Notes: generated by a model not told the origin, from the sequence alone. A stretch of DNA of 64,000 bases from Arthrobotrys musiformis (GCA_036971715.1 JAVHJL010000013.1:1426001-1490000), one strand, 5' to 3'. Shown: positions 23,585 through 37,100, numbered from the stretch's first letter. A program made the numbers and translations.

Positions 23585-25858
23585 ATGACCCGCACCAGCT
23601 CTGGGCGCGACAAATTCGCCCTCAAATCCCTAGGGGTTTTGCACCGGAATATCAAACAGGTGGGAATCATATCCATTCAATCACCGCTGGGTCGTTCTAG
23701 TAAAACTAACATTCACCCCTCTACGCAGGCCAAGTGTCTTATGGTTGGGGCAGGAGGTATAGGTTGCGAATTACTCAAGAACCTGGTCCTTACTGGCTTC
23801 GGTGAGATCCATATCGTAGATCTTGATACCATCGACTTGAGTAATCTCAACCGACAATTTCTATTCGGGAGGCAACACATTAAAAAACCCAAGGCTCTTG
23901 TAGGTCGCCTTCCGCGTGTAAAACCATCCTTTGTAAAAAAGGGATTCATTGTTGATGATTGCACTATGATAGGTTGCGAAAGAGACAGCGGCCAAATTTA
24001 ACCCCAACGTCAAACTCACCGCTCACCATGCCAATATTAAGGACCCTAACTTCAATGTTGAGTGGTTTAAATCTTTCACGATCGTTTTCAATGCATTGGA
24101 TAACCTAGACGCTCGAAGGCATGTGAATAAGATGTGCTTGGCGGCAGACGTTCCCTTAATCGAGAGTGGAACTACCGGTTTCAACGGGCAAGTTCAGGTT
24201 ATTTCAAAGGTAACGGAACGAATCCCGAATCGCACTTTTTGTCGCGGCCATACTAACCCGCTACCGCAAAGGCTGTGACAGAATGTTATGACTGTACAAC
24301 AAAGCCAGTCCCAAAATCATTCCCCGTGTGCACGATCCGCTCCACCCCGAGCCAGCCAATTCATTGCATTGTGTGGGCAAAGAGCTATTTATTCAAGTAA
24401 GCAATACGAATCTTATGCATTCTTAAAGTGGCGGCGTTAACAGATGGTAGCGAGTTATTCGGCGCATCTGAAGATGAGGCCCCGGAATTTGACCATAGCG
24501 AAGATACTGAGAACGGTAATATCTCCCTGAAGTCAATTTGATTACTCCTGCGGTACTGATTTCCTTGTAGCCCAGGAAATTAAAAATCTGAGGCAGGAGG
24601 CGCAAGAACTCAAAAGGGTTAGAGAGATGCTTGGGCAATCTGAATTTGCAGAGAATGTGTTCGAGAAGGTCTTCAATAAAGATATTGCCAGGCTCTCGGA
24701 AATGAAGGATATGTGGAAGACCCGGAAACCCCCTACCCCGCTTTCCTTCAAGTCATTGTTCTCCGACGCCCAGGATGGTTTGAGCTCCAGTGCCAGTGAC
24801 CAAAAAGTTTGGACTTTGGAAGAAAACTTTCTGGTATTTTGTGATAGCTTAGACCGTCTCAGTCAACGTATCCTAGATCTGAGAAACGCAGGGAATGATA
24901 CTCTGCTATCCTTCGACAAAGATGACGAAGACACTCTAGACTTTGTCGCTGCGAGCGCGAATCTACGCTCTCAAATTTTTGGCATTGATCGCCAATCGAA
25001 GTTTGACATCAAACGTGAGTCTACCGAATATCTTCTGTGAATTCAACATCTAGGCTCACGCTAGCTTATAGAAATGGCGGGTAACATTATTCCGGCTATC
25101 GCAACAACAAACGCTATCACTGCAGGGCTTTGCGTGATGCAGGCTTTCAAGGTTCTCAAGCAACAAATAAACGATGCTAGGATGGTTTTCCTGTCCATGT
25201 CTGGAGACCGAGGCCTCACGACAGAGCCATTACGCACCCCCAATCCTTCGTGTCAAGTTTGCGGTGTTGCACGACTTGATTTCGAGTGTGATACTAGCAA
25301 AACTCGACTGGGGGAGTTTATCGACGTCGTACTTCAGGATATTCTTGAATACGGCCCGTCAATAAGTATACTTCACGATAAGCTTATATATGATGAGGAA
25401 TATGACGACAATCTAAATGGCTCATTTGAGTCTCTCGGAATCACGGACGGGTCCTTTTTGACAGTTATGGACGAGTCGGATGATGACCAGCCGCACAAAG
25501 TAAATTTGATTGTCCAGGTCAAAAGCCGGTATGCTTATATTTGTTCTCCCCTCCATATTACAGATCGCCGAAGTACTAAATAGATATCAGGCCTCAAAAC
25601 GATGCCGAGCAGTCATTCGTAAAGCCTGCTCGGGTTGAAATTCCAGTGAAACAGGCCCAACCTCCTTCACTAGACTCACTAGTTCTAAGCGGTAAAGATA
25701 CCGGCAGAAACACCAGCTCCCATGGCAATGGCGACATTGAACAATCCCGGAAGCGCAAGGCAGATGACTCTTTAGACTCAAACCAAGAACCCAGCAAAAA
25801 GGTGAAGGCTGGAGAAGAGATCATCATTATCGATGATGGTTACATCGAAATAGACTAG
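23585..25858 (+). CDS. UBA2: SUMO-activating enzyme subunit 2 (UBA2)
   Basis: Exons 23585-23659, 23729-23899, 23973-24209, 24272-24396, 24451-24515, 24571-25014, 25072-25528 and 25591-25858 give 613 aa. The ATP-binding motif [14 protein letters not shown] is near residue 32, and [16 protein letters not shown] follows. The catalytic cysteine is C181 in [20 protein letters not shown]. Zinc ligands C166/C169 (CYDC) and C433/C436 (CQVC) are present. A ubiquitin-like domain ([19 protein letters not shown]) and a C-terminal basic stretch follow, then [14 protein letters not shown], which looks like a SUMO-interacting motif. UBA2 pairs with AOS1 to adenylate SUMO and pass it to UBC9 in the nucleus. 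AOS1 is not in this window. Seven introns make this one of the most split genes here. Confidence 0.97.
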
Positions 25859-26002
25859 TCTAGAACTTCGGATTTAAACCTTTTTTTGTAGCTGCTGCAC
25901 GAAGCAGACAGGGTTCCGAGAAGCCCATGATATTCATGACTACTTACTTGGGTATCGGCTTTTCTATATTAGTTAATATAATAGAACAATGGAGGGCTAA
26001 TT

Positions 26003-27128
26003 TTATCGGCTTGCATATCCTCCATCAATTATGAGGTCTGTTCCTGTGACAAAATCACTTGTTGCAAGATAGTAAGCTGCATCCGCAACTTCAGCAGCTG
26101 TTCCGAATCTCCCTAAGGGGGTTTGCATAAGCGCCTCAGCCTTTGCAGATGAATGAACAGCTAGTTTAACACGGGAAGAGACAGGAGCGATTAGCCCTCT
26201 CGCAAAATTATTGTTTGGCAGAAAAAGTAGGACCTACCTGCGGTCATATTAGTTTCAATGTAACCCGGAAGTATGTTGTTGATGCGAACATTAAAACGTG
26301 AGGCTTCCTTTGCCATCGATTTGACGAAGCCTGTAAATACAATTGTTTCGTTGGATACTATCAGCGGTTGTAGAATAGAACATCACTCCTTCAGGGTTTG
26401 TGGAGAAGCACCATGAAGCCCAGATTTGCTAGCGGCATAAACGGAGGACCCTCCCCCACCCGTGGAAGCAAGAATCGACGATATATTGATTATGCAGCCT
26501 AAAAGAAGTTAGGGGTTTATCAAGACAGAGGGCCCCGGAGAGCGATAAAATAGACCTTTTCGCAGCCGTGCCATTTCTTTGAAATAGAATCTCGTGCCAT
26601 AGATTGTGCCTAAGAGATTCACTCTGACCAAGTTATCAATTTCCTCGACCGGTGTGCGAAGCAACAGCGAACTCTGAGATTGGCCTATATTATGCAGGAT
26701 CCCCGTCGCCATGAATTAGGTACATATTAACATCGGGTCCGGGTCGAGAAATAAAGTACTATACTGGGGGAACACGCACCAGCAGAGTTAACTAAAATAT
26801 CGATTCCTGGCTGCATTCAAATGTTCGATTCAGCAATTAGAAGGCTACGAAATTTCTTTCTTTCTTTTTCTTTCCTTTCTCGAGTTCCACACACATTCAA
26901 CTTAACAGCTCGCTCCCATAGCTCCCTGTCGCCGACATCACCGACGAGAAAACGGTGGTTTTGGTGCTCGCACTTGGCAAGGTTCGAGACAGCGTTCCGT
27001 AGCGGCTGCTCGTCCCGTGCTACAAGAGTACACACTGCCCCTGCCTGGGCGAACCGGGTGGCGATAGCAAGGCCGATCCCTTTAGAGCCGCCGGTGATCA
27101 AGCAGGAGCGGCCGACGAGATCAAGCAT
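26003..27128 (-). CDS. Short-chain dehydrogenase/reductase, probable 3-oxoacyl-ACP reductase (Oar1/CBR4-like)
   Basis: Exons 26907-27128, 26780-26810, 26556-26684, 26412-26498, 26238-26330 and 26003-26160 (minus) give 239 aa. Classical SDR motifs are in order: ITGGSKGIG nucleotide-binding motif near the N-terminus, GDVGD, VNSAG (the NAAG variant), the Ser of NISSILAS, the YAASK catalytic Tyr/Lys, and NNILPGYIETNM. It ends TDLIIDGGYASR, the usual FabG-type terminus. The length and absence of extensions fit mitochondrial 3-oxoacyl-ACP reductase (yeast Oar1, human CBR4), which works in type II fatty-acid synthesis leading to lipoate. A different SDR substrate cannot be excluded. No obvious presequence is visible. 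The first donor (GTTAAG) is weak. Convergent with UBA2, divergent from VMA16. Confidence 0.85.
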
Positions 27129-27399
27129 GTAGAGCCCGGATAGTTCTTTCAGAGCCTTCTTGGCTAAGGGTTGTGGTTGTGGTGGTGGTGGTGGTGGTGG
27201 TGGTGGTGCTACACTGAGGTAAGAAGGCTTGGCTCGGAGGAATGCGCGTCATCCAGTGGATGTTGCATGTTGTCGCGAACAATCAACTAAACCCCGAATT
27301 CGAACCCATCGTCATCCACTACCGCCTCTTCCGCCGTTTTCTATTTGTTTTTTACCAGAATACACAGGCCCTCAGAGTAGGTGGCGTAACTCTTGCACA
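27129..27399. promoter_or_regulatory. Shared divergent promoter of the SDR gene and VMA16, with (GGT)n
   Basis: 271 bases between ATGs. A GGT-triplet run (about 27174-27207) lies near the SDR start; the rest shows nothing specific. Confidence 0.5.
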
Positions 27400-28316
27400 A
27401 TGGTGTTTGGTTACGGTTACAGCTATCCAGCACTAGCTGCTATTGTTATTGGATCATGTGAGTACCTACGCCCGGGCTTTAATGAAAAATTGGTAATGCA
27501 TATGAACCGGTACTAAATTTTTGAGACAGACATCCTGTTTACTGGAGATGGAGAGTACTTCAATGTGGGTATTCAAACGACGACTGTTCCTGAGGGCACT
27601 CACTAAACGATACAATCACAAATAAAGGTTGGGAAGTTTCTCGAAGAGACATCGCCTTACAGCTGGGCATCGGCGGGAATCGGTCTTTGCATCGGATTAA
27701 GCGTCATAGGAGCAGCATGGTTTGTTGGAGCACCGAACTACACCGTCCAGCGCTACCGGAACGCTCATAAATCCGGGCTGTCATAGGGGAATATTCATTA
27801 CTGGCTCGAGTATCCTAGGAGGGGGTGTAAGAGCACCGAGAATTCGAACAAAGAATCTCATCTCTATTATCTTTTGTGAAGTCGTGGCCATATACGGCGT
27901 GATTATGAGTACGTACTGTTAAATCCCGATGAATTTGCGGATGTACCTAACACAGGGCTGTAAAACAGGCATCGTCTTTAGCGCGAAAATTACCTACATA
28001 CCAACAGAAGGTCTATACACACCCGAGAACTTTTACACCGGCTATGCTTTATTTTGGGGTGGCGTTACCGTTGGGTTTTGCAACTTGATATGCGGCGTTG
28101 CTGTCGGGATTACCGGAAGCACTGCAGCTCTTGCTGATGCCGCCGACCCAACATTGTACGTCTACATATTGATAATTTCTTTCTTGGAAACCGACTAACT
28201 CCTGTTACAGATTCGTTAAAATCCTAGTCGTGGAGATATTCGGTGGTGTACTAGGACTGTTTGGTTTGATCGTTGGTTTGCTCGTATCCGGAAAAGCGAC
28301 AGAGTTCCAGAAATAG
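27400..28316 (+). CDS. VMA16: V-type ATPase proteolipid subunit c'' (Vma16)
   Basis: Exons 27400-27457, 27530-27564, 27628-27719, 27787-27908, 27969-28155 and 28211-28316 give 199 aa. After [20 protein letters not shown], four further hydrophobic helices follow. They include [21 protein letters not shown], the [12 protein letters not shown] helix with the proton-carrying Glu, [18 protein letters not shown], and the last helix [40 protein letters not shown] is the conserved cytosolic loop. c'' is part of the rotating proton-translocating ring of vacuolar and endosomal V-ATPase. Five introns in a 600-base reading frame, with one 35-base exon. Length is typical. Confidence 0.96.
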
Positions 28317-28734
28317 TAGTGGTAAGGATTGGGTTGAATGGGTTTTATTTCATCGCGATGCCACCATGTCGCAAACCGTCCGGTGTTCCGCATCCCGTCT
28401 GTATACGTAGTGCGGGACGGGGGTTCGATAAAGAACCTTACATTGCTCTATCATTAGATATAGTGCCAAAGGCAATGTTGACTTGGAGGAACAGTACATT
28501 TTGGTAGATACTGCGCATAGATGTCTTCTAATTCCTTGGTTCCATTTTTATCGAACCCTCTAACACCCCTTGCTTCAACCCTCTTGTACTTTTATAATTT
28601 TGAGAGCTTCGCCGGGAACTCCGATGGGATTGATTTTCTCTGAATCGATATCATTATCATGATAATTATTTGGCTCCCAACATATACGCCTTATTAGGGA
28701 CACCATTAGGCGCCGCTAAGTACATGTTCGATCC
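28317..28734. other. Convergent intergenic spacer
   Basis: 3' ends of VMA16 (+) and CCT1 (-). No gene or RNA recognised. Confidence 0.5.
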
Positions 28735-30755
28735 TTAGTGGTCATGTTCATCCCCGCCCTGCCTCTGCTCCGGGTCCAGCTTGATCATAGTATCAATTCG
28801 CATGATGGCAATGCAAGCTTCGACAGCTGATTTAAGCTGTTTTATCTTACTCATGCCTGGCTCCAAGACCCCAACTTTAACTTCATCAACCAGTTTTCCA
28901 TTCGTAAGGTCCAATCCATAATTTTTAAATCCTTTGATTTTGGCCTCAGTTTCGGCGGCGGATTGGCTAGCCGCATGGCGATGTCTAAGTTTAGCAACAA
29001 GCTCTGACGAGTCTTTCGCGGCGTTGACAGCCAGTGTTTTTGGTATTATTAGGAGAGAAGATGCAAATTCCGCAATAGCAAGTTGCTCCCGTGATCCCTA
29101 AAAGTTCTCAGTACCTAATCCGTTCGGTGATGGGACAGCAAACATACCACCGTGGTTGCGAAGTTTTCCAGATAGATACTCAAAGCGGTCTCAACAGCAC
29201 CCCCTCCAGGGACTACCGCGCCGCTTTCGAGTGTCCTTTTAACAGCGCACAAAGAGTCGTGTACGGAACGCTCCATTTCGTCGAGCTGGTAATCATTCGG
29301 ACCCCGCAAGATTATTGATGCAGAGCTGAACGCTTTGGTCCCTTTAATAAGGATACATTCATCGTCAGATATCCGCTCCTGAACAACTTCATCCGCGTAT
29401 CCCAAGCTAGATGCCTCAAAAACTTCATCTCCCTCAAGATTAGACAGTGTCGAGACGAGAGTTGCACCAGTGGCCTTGGCGATCCTCCGCAAATCCTCCT
29501 TTTTGCATCGACGAACTGCAATGGCATTGGCCTCGACAAATGTCTTCAGACACAGGTCGTCGATGCCCTTTGTGGTCAAAATGACGTTCGCTCCAGCATC
29601 TAGTATCTTCTTAATCTTTTCGAGGACGATTCCGGCCTCACGTTGGCGTATAGCTTCTAGTTGTTCGGGGTCATCGATGGTAATATGAACACCTAGCGCC
29701 ATCCGGGTTTTCTGAAGATTCATGTCCAGGCAAGCTATCTTCGCATTGACTATTCTCTTCTCCATTGCCTGCGAGGCAACAGTGCAATTAAGCGCATAAC
29801 CATTAACCAAAATGCTTTCTAATGCACTCTTTCCGTGGGCCTTGAGGATATTGACAGCCTTTACGGGGTACTTGGCCTCCTGTTTTTGGTTGACGGATCT
29901 CACAGAGAGTATCGCATCGACTACCATCTCGGAAAAAAACCCGGAATCGGATCCGATAATCTTCGAAGACATGGATGTTTTTGCAATGTTGATGAGAGAC
30001 TCTCGTCCTAGGTTGTCAACTTTGGTCGACATGACTTCGGATATATACTTGACGGCCTCGCGCAATGCTAAACGGTACCCGCTAATGATCGTCGTAGGGT
30101 GAATTCGGTTTTTCACGAGCTCATTTGCACGACGCAGGAGCTCCGATGCAATAATGACGACGGATGTGGTGCCATCTCCAACCTAGAATCATTCGATGAG
30201 TTGAGTATGCCTATGAGAGCGAACTGTTCCAGGCCTATTCCAGGATGACGCACCTCCTTGTCCTGTTGTTGAGCCAGTTCAACTAGGATCTTGCCGGCAG
30301 GGTGCTCGACATCTAGTAGACTAAGAATCGTGGCACCATCATTGGTAACTGTAACGTCCTAGTATGCGATCCAACGACTTATTAGCATGGATAGGTCTTG
30401 GCGGTGTAAAGGTGGAGTATAAATATATACCCCGATATCATCGACCATCATTTTGTCGAGGCCTGAAGGACCAAAGGAGCTTTTGACGACATTTGCAATG
30501 GCCTGTGTCGCGAGGACTATTGGTGAATATGGGAAAGGATTAGCTACCCGGAGCTATTTGTTCGAGGTAGGGAGGTCGAGGGTGGTTAGAGGTTACCGCA
30601 CTGATCCCGGATGTCCGAGCCGCTAACTTTGCTTCCTCCTAAGACTACAGCAACCAGGAAGGTCATAAGTAAAGCTACAATCAATAAGCTATGAGTTCTG
30701 AAGTTTCCTTACACAATGTTCCCGCGTTTCGCGGTTGTTGAAATATCGTCGTCAT
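28735..30755 (-). CDS. CCT1: T-complex protein 1 subunit alpha (CCT1/TCP1)
   Basis: Exons 30713-30755, 30597-30644, 30431-30516, 30254-30358, 29148-30182 and 28735-29097 (minus) give 559 aa, the usual CCT length. The small 5' exons assemble [20 protein letters not shown] and [20 protein letters not shown]. The ATP-binding signatures [15 protein letters not shown] and [16 protein letters not shown] follow. [20 protein letters not shown] and [20 protein letters not shown] identify the alpha subunit. The C-terminus is acidic/His-rich ([10 protein letters not shown]). One of eight subunits of the cytosolic chaperonin ring that folds actin and tubulin. Head-to-head with prolyl-tRNA synthetase. Confidence 0.97.
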
Positions 30756-31188
30756 CTGGTCTGCCCTGCCGTTTGCTCCGAGCCGTACAGTAACGAGCCT
30801 GGTTTAAATTGTCTGTGTTCGCTAACGATTCTGATACGGACGTGATGAGGATATAAGTTGGCAATCTAAAGCTTCCGTCTGGAGTATTGGACCGGGTGGT
30901 TGATGTACGTGAAGCTTCTGGTGACAGTTTGGCGTCGTCGTGTGTAATCCAGCACAAATGAATTGGTCATGCAGGACCTCCCCTTCGTTTTTTTCTTTCT
31001 TATAATGCCAAGGCCACCCCTCCTTGCCCCTCCCCAACACCAAAAACCCCACACAACCACAACATCTTACTTACTCAGTATACCCACCACAATCACAAAC
31101 CCGGTCTTCTGCCATCGCGCCAACTGTCGGACGAAGAAAGATATCGTATCTCTTACAACAAACCTCACAAGTCCGGTCAATTGCTTCC
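30756..31188. promoter_or_regulatory. Shared divergent promoter of CCT1 and prolyl-tRNA synthetase
   Basis: 433 bases between ATGs. Pyrimidine-rich before the ProRS start (about 30985-31080). No specific site assigned. Confidence 0.5.
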
Positions 31189-33804
31189 ATGGCTTCGGAC
31201 CTACAGTCGAGATTGGAGGCTCTCTCCATCAACCCCACCATTGTGTCCCATGGCCCTTGCAAAAATGTGGCAGAATGGCACGCGCAACTAGAAACTGCGC
31301 TTCCGCAACCAGACTTTGAACTCAAGTTGGTGAAGACCATGGTTTTTAAGCCCAGTAAGTCAAGACTACTTTGAGCTGGGTTCTTTTCTCTTATATGACT
31401 ATCTTACAAGCTAAAAACTAATGAATTATTTGTTTAGAGGCTCCGAAGTCAGAAACTACACGTCTCATTGTTCTAGTTGCCCTAGAGGACTCTCAGACCC
31501 CCTCTTCAACGGTTTGCAAAGCAGTCAATGTGAAAGAAGCTAGGTTGGCCAGTGAAGACGTTGTCAGCAGTGTCCTGTCCGTCTCAACAGCCGATGGTAA
31601 CAATGCCCTCCAACATTAGAAAAAGTTTTGCCCTTGGGGCCTGCTACGTATATTGGATTTTGTGCCTAACACTTCCTAGTTTCCCCCTTTTCCATCACGA
31701 AGGAAAATGCATCCGCCGTCAAGGTAGTTCTCGACAAGGCATTGTTAGACTATTCTGGCAAGCTTGGAGTTCACCCAAACGATTCTGCCAAAACATTCTT
31801 CTTGTCTCAGGCAGACATCCAACAATACCTCCTCGGGGTCGAAGCTGAGGTCGATGAGGTTGATTTCACTTCCGATGTGTACCAGACAAGGTAGTACATC
31901 CCCCCACCCCTTATGTCTATGCCGAACACCTGAGAATGCTAAAGAATCTCGCAGTGGCCCATCTACAGCCGGAAAATCCGAGACGAAGAAAGCCGTCGCT
32001 CCACCTCCACAAAGTGAAAAGATAGAAGGGGCTGCCTTGATTGGGATTACCGTCAAGAAAGAGCTCGATTTTCCCGGTTGGTACCAACAAGTCCTCACCA
32101 AAGGCGATATGTTGGACTACTATGATGTCTCTGGCTGCTATATCCTTAAGGTCAGTAGATACGTCCCGAACCCGTGGAGACCACAAGACTGATTCTTTGA
32201 AGCCGTGGTCGTATACGATCTGGGAGCAAATACAAAGTAAGTCGGGGGGTAGCGTTTACACCCCTGTAGATACCGACGCAACGTACTAACCGCTCCCCAA
32301 ATTTGAACTCCAGAATGGTTTGATGCTAAAATAAAGGGAATCGGCGTTGAAAACTGTTACTTCCCAATGTTTGTTTCATCTAAAGTTTTGGAAAGAGAAA
32401 AAGACCATATCGAAGGGTTTGCCCCCGAGGTGGCTTGGGTTACTAAAGCGTGAGCCAAGTATTCCGTTGATTTATCTTCCTGTGTTTCCACTCACGGTTT
32501 GGTAGAGGGAGTACCGACCTCGACGAGCCAATCGCTATTCGCCCAACATCGGAGACCGTCATGTACCCATACTATGCAAAGTGGATACGATCGCATCGTG
32601 ATCTACCTCTCCGCCTCAACCAGTGGAACTCCGTCGTTCGTTGGGAGTTCAAGCATCCACAACCGTTCCTCCGAACTCGCGAGTTCTTGTGGCAAGAAGG
32701 CCATACCGCACACTTGACGTTTAAAGACGCAAACGAAGAAGTTTTGCAGATTCTAGACTTTTATGCCGGGGTCTACGAGGAATTACTCGCCGTCCCGGTT
32801 ATTAAAGGCAAAAAGACCGACAAAGAAAGATTTGCGGGCGGCCTTTTTACGACCACCTGCGAAGGGTATATCCCAACTACTGGCCGTGGTATTCAGGGAG
32901 CTACATCCCACTGCCTAGGTCAGAACTTCAGCAAAATGTTCGGAATCACTGTCGAAGACCCATCCGCTAAAGAAGGGGAAGAAAAGGAAAAGCTTTTCGT
33001 TTGGCAAAATTCTTGGGGGTTGTCTACTCGAGTTATTGGTGTCATGGTAATGATCCATGGCGACCAAAAGGGTTTGGTTCTACCACCACGGGTTGCCGGA
33101 CATCAAGTCGTGATTGTCCCATGCGGTATCACAACGAAGACTTCAGAATCAAACAGGGATTTGCTTTACAATGACATCAAGGAAATCGCAAAGACTCTTA
33201 GCAATGCTGGTATTCGAGTAAAGGCTGATCTACGAGACAGTTATTCCCCTGGATATAAATTCAATGATTGGGAGCTGAAAGGCGTCCCACTCAGGCTTGA
33301 ATATGGACCCCAGGATGCAAAGAAGAAGCAGGTACTCGGAGCTCGAAGAGATACTGGAGAGAAGATCGCCATACCACTCGAGAGCCTCACCGATTCTGTG
33401 CACAAGCTCTTAGAGACAATACAAGCGGACCTTTACAAGAAGGCCAAGGACTCCTTTGACGCGAACATCGAAACTATCACGAGTTGGGAGGAGTTCGTGC
33501 CTGCCTTGAACCAGAAGAAAGTTATTCTAATGCCATTCTGTCTTGAGGAGTCCTGCGAGGATGACATCAAAGATAGAAGCAAGCGAACCGACACCGGTGA
33601 AGCGGAAGATGCTAAGGCCCCGAGTATGGGTGCGAAGAGTTTGTGCCGTCCTTTCAATCAGCCCAATGGTTTGGTATTAGGTGAAACGAAATGCCTTGCT
33701 TGTGGGAAAGATGCAAAGGTAAAGCCCGCTGTCTTCCATGCGTTATGAGCCAGTAACTAACCCTCCGTGTGTAGGAATACTGTCTTTTCGGTCGAAGCTA
33801 TTAG
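31189..33804 (+). CDS. Cytosolic prolyl-tRNA synthetase with YbaK-like N-terminal domain
   Basis: Exons 31189-31354, 31438-31596, 31680-31890, 31955-32150, 32203-32236, 32314-32449, 32506-33718 and 33775-33804 give 714 aa. Residues 1 to about 180 form an N-terminal extension resembling the YbaK/PrdX editing-like domain found in yeast ProRS (YHR020W). The class II core follows: [39 protein letters not shown] (motif 2 region), [13 protein letters not shown] and [20 protein letters not shown]. The eukaryote/archaeal-type zinc C-terminal domain holds FCLEESCED and CLACGK. The 30-base last exon adds EYCLFGRSY; the FGRSY ending is typical of eukaryotic ProRS, so an unspliced reading through position 33748 is wrong. 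It charges tRNA-Pro. Convergent with PPM2. Confidence 0.97.
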
Positions 33805-34184
33805 GCAACAATTCAAACTGTTCGTTAAATAGGCGGAATGTTTCCACTGTATGACCACCAGCATTGCCCTGCAGCCAGCACGTGATGTGAGAGAGGTAAC
33901 AGGTGACTAGTCTCGAATCCAGACGGGTGACATCAAGCTTTTGTATCATTTTGCATGCCAACAGGTCTTAATACCAACTTTCTGTCCTGAAACTATATAG
34001 CTTGATAGACTTTAAAGTCCACCAAGCATGTTGTAGCTTACTATTGGCAATTACGGGTATAGTTAAATTATTTGAGGTTACCGGGAACTTGCTGGAACTA
34101 TTGTTGCAGTATGGCTTGATTAAAGATCCATGGTTACGATCCCTTTGCCCAATAAAACAACTTTTGCCTTTAATATGAAGGCTT
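33805..34184. other. Convergent intergenic spacer
   Basis: 3' ends of prolyl-tRNA synthetase (+) and PPM2 (-). Nothing recognisable beyond AT-rich sequence. Confidence 0.5.
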
Positions 34185-37100
34185 CTATATTGTTGCGATG
34201 TCCGCAGCTATTTCAAAAAGCTCTTGCCCAAGCCTCTTGATATAAAACCGGCGAGTATCTCGGTCAAGCCCGTCAAACCTCCCCATCAATTCCTTCAATA
34301 TCCCACGGCTTTCTTCATAGCATGCAAGGTCTTTGTTTCCATAAAGGTCTTTGCCGGTCGAACACAGGGTGGTATCGAACCAATGGAAGAAGGTATTAAT
34401 AGCAACACACGGGGAAAGCGGCAATACCGCATGCAACCAAAACGGGGGTATAAAAAGCGTATCACCAGGATGCATAACGATTTCTTGAGGGTGTGTACCA
34501 TGGGGTATTTCCTCGAATATGTTCGCTATAGAACTCGTCGTTTTACCAGGAGGAAATTGTAACAAATTGATGTCCTCGGGCGGAAACAGTCTGGGTTTCA
34601 GTTAGTAATCCGATTTTCTCGGTAGCTTGAAAGTGCTATACTTACAGAAGCTTCTTTTCTCCTTTGATATGAAACAAAAAGTTGGCACAAACATCATAGT
34701 CTGAGAGCAACGGTTCGCAACCTAGTTAGTTCTCTATATGTAGAGGGGTTACGTTGACATAGGATTGAAAAAAAGGAAAAGAAAAGCAGAGAAAAGTAAA
34801 GAAAGGCAAAAACTTACGTAGCCATATTCCAATACCAGGGCTGGATATTCTTAATGGTGAGGAATGTAATGAGTCTTGAATAAATGACAATTCGTTGGGG
34901 AGACAAAAATCGTTGTTGAGTTCAGGGAAATCACGACTGAATAAAGATGTGTATTTGGTCGGTTTTCGAGAAACGGATCTCAAATAACATAGAGTCGTCG
35001 GTTTCTGGGCGAAGGCTAGATCAATAAAGGCAGAGAAATTCATCTGTTGATACTTGAAGTTTTTGAAATTGAAATTGAGGTGAAGTTGAGATTTTTCGGT
35101 TGAGGAGGTTGCTTGGTGCACGATAATCTACATATCCCACCCGACCAACAAAAGTTTAGTGTATGGCTTAATTGAACGGCGCAAACTTGATGGAATATAC
35201 CTCTCTCGACTTCCCAACGGCAGCCTTAAGATACTCTGGGCTCCAAGTTTTGGTACAGTTCCCGAATGAAAGGTCTTTGAAAAGGAGGGGAATGCGACGA
35301 CCAATAGCAGATTTGATCTCAATAGTGTTTTGGGCTAGTGTGTATCTTTCTACCTGGATTGGCCTGGGGGGGCCAGGTGTAGTAGATACTTCCGCTAGGC
35401 TGATATCTCGTGTAATACTAGCTGCAGACTGTACTTCGTTTGGCTTTGGGTTGAGTTGAACTGGTTTGAGCTGGTCGATTTCTAAAATTCCCGTGCATAA
35501 ATTCCAAAATGAACCCATACTATCACAAGGAAGAAAGGGTGACGAAATGGTTAAAGGTTGAACACTTAGCAAGGGGCACTCGAGCCAGACGTTGAGGAAC
35601 CTGGTACAGACTTACCTAAATGCTGTTATACCTCCACCAAGGATGTGAAGTCGGCTGTTTAACAATACATACTCGCAACCGGCCAAGGTTGGCCATAGTT
35701 CTTTGTTTTTGTCCGAGAATACGGTGTGCACCGGTTCTATCTTTTGACTCGGGATATCCAAATGTAGGAACGTGCCGGGGAAGCTAACAGATGGACAGTG
35801 CAGACCGAATACTCCTCCCGCGAGTAATGCTTCGGTATTACTAGTTGGTACGATCTGCGCGCCTGCTCGAGCCAGAAGGGCGGTGTCGGGCACGGAGAGC
35901 CGCCACTGGTGGTGTTTTATTGACCGTGGGCCATCGAATGATAATTGTACAATATCGGATATGATACAGCCGTCTCGACGAAACCCACCAGTCAAGATAC
36001 CAACACCCATTGAAGGGAACCACGACATACTTGCGGAGAATCGGGCGGCCGGGGGGTTTCCAACGGAGGCGACTTCGCTCCAGCCAGTTGCCTCTGACCA
36101 TATTGCCCAGGTACCGTAAACTTCACTGCCATCACCTTTCCCACCAAATACAAGCACGCAATCCTGGTCATCGATAGAAATATATGTGGCAGAATGTCTA
36201 TATCTACCAGTCGGAAGGTCGTGGACTCTAGTCCAAATTGACCCATCAAACAGCCAGCAATCGGCCAATGCAGCCTTGGGATTTGCTCGACCACCTACTA
36301 GTAGCATTCTACCCCCCTCGAGTTTGGTAATAGTATGACACACTCGCGGAGCGGGCTGCAGGCTGGAGCTAATCTGTGATACTTTCTTCCTAGCCTCATC
36401 AAAAATGTAGGTCACGGATGACCGAGCCTTGTTATCCATTCCACCGAAGTATACGGCGGTATTTTCGTTGAGTTTTGTTGCTGCCCCTAGTCTCCGACGG
36501 TCAAATGCGGGTTGCCAATGCTTACTGTATTCAAGACGTGCAGTGAGAGCGGGAATTTGAAGGACATCAGGCTTCCCGCTACCGCCCTCGATGAGTCCTT
36601 GAGTAGTAGCCCGACTGCCCCCGGCCCATTCAAGATTCGACAAACTCAGATATTTGTTATCCGCAGTTTTGGAGTTCGCGTAGAGGAAGAAATAGTGCTG
36701 TCCAAAAGATACAAAATCCTCCCATTCGTCGAAAGGTTCAACTGACTCAACGAAACTCTGTCGTTCAGCAGATATCATATTACACCATGCCCCGTAAAAG
36801 TCGCATGCTACGACTGAACTCCAGCCGGAAGTATGAAATCTCCGAACTTGAGCGGAAAGTGATGGATACTTCCCGATGTTCTGGAGCGGGGAATTTATTT
36901 TCCGGAAGTGAGAAAGCATAGTTTTCGCAAATGGGTGCTTCTCACCGGCAGGCAATATCTGCTCGATCAATGCGAATTTAGCTAAATAATACAGAGTTAG
37001 CACGGTCCCTATAATTTAAAGCTCGTTACACTAGACGCTAGCTTACCGCGAGGGAACCGCGCAGCCCACTCTATTAGAGAGTCAGCATCTTGTACTGGCA

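Noticed and set aside
33719..33748. ProRS ending at 33748 without splicing
   Set aside because: Gives an atypical C-terminus; splicing to 33775 restores the family's FGRSY ending.
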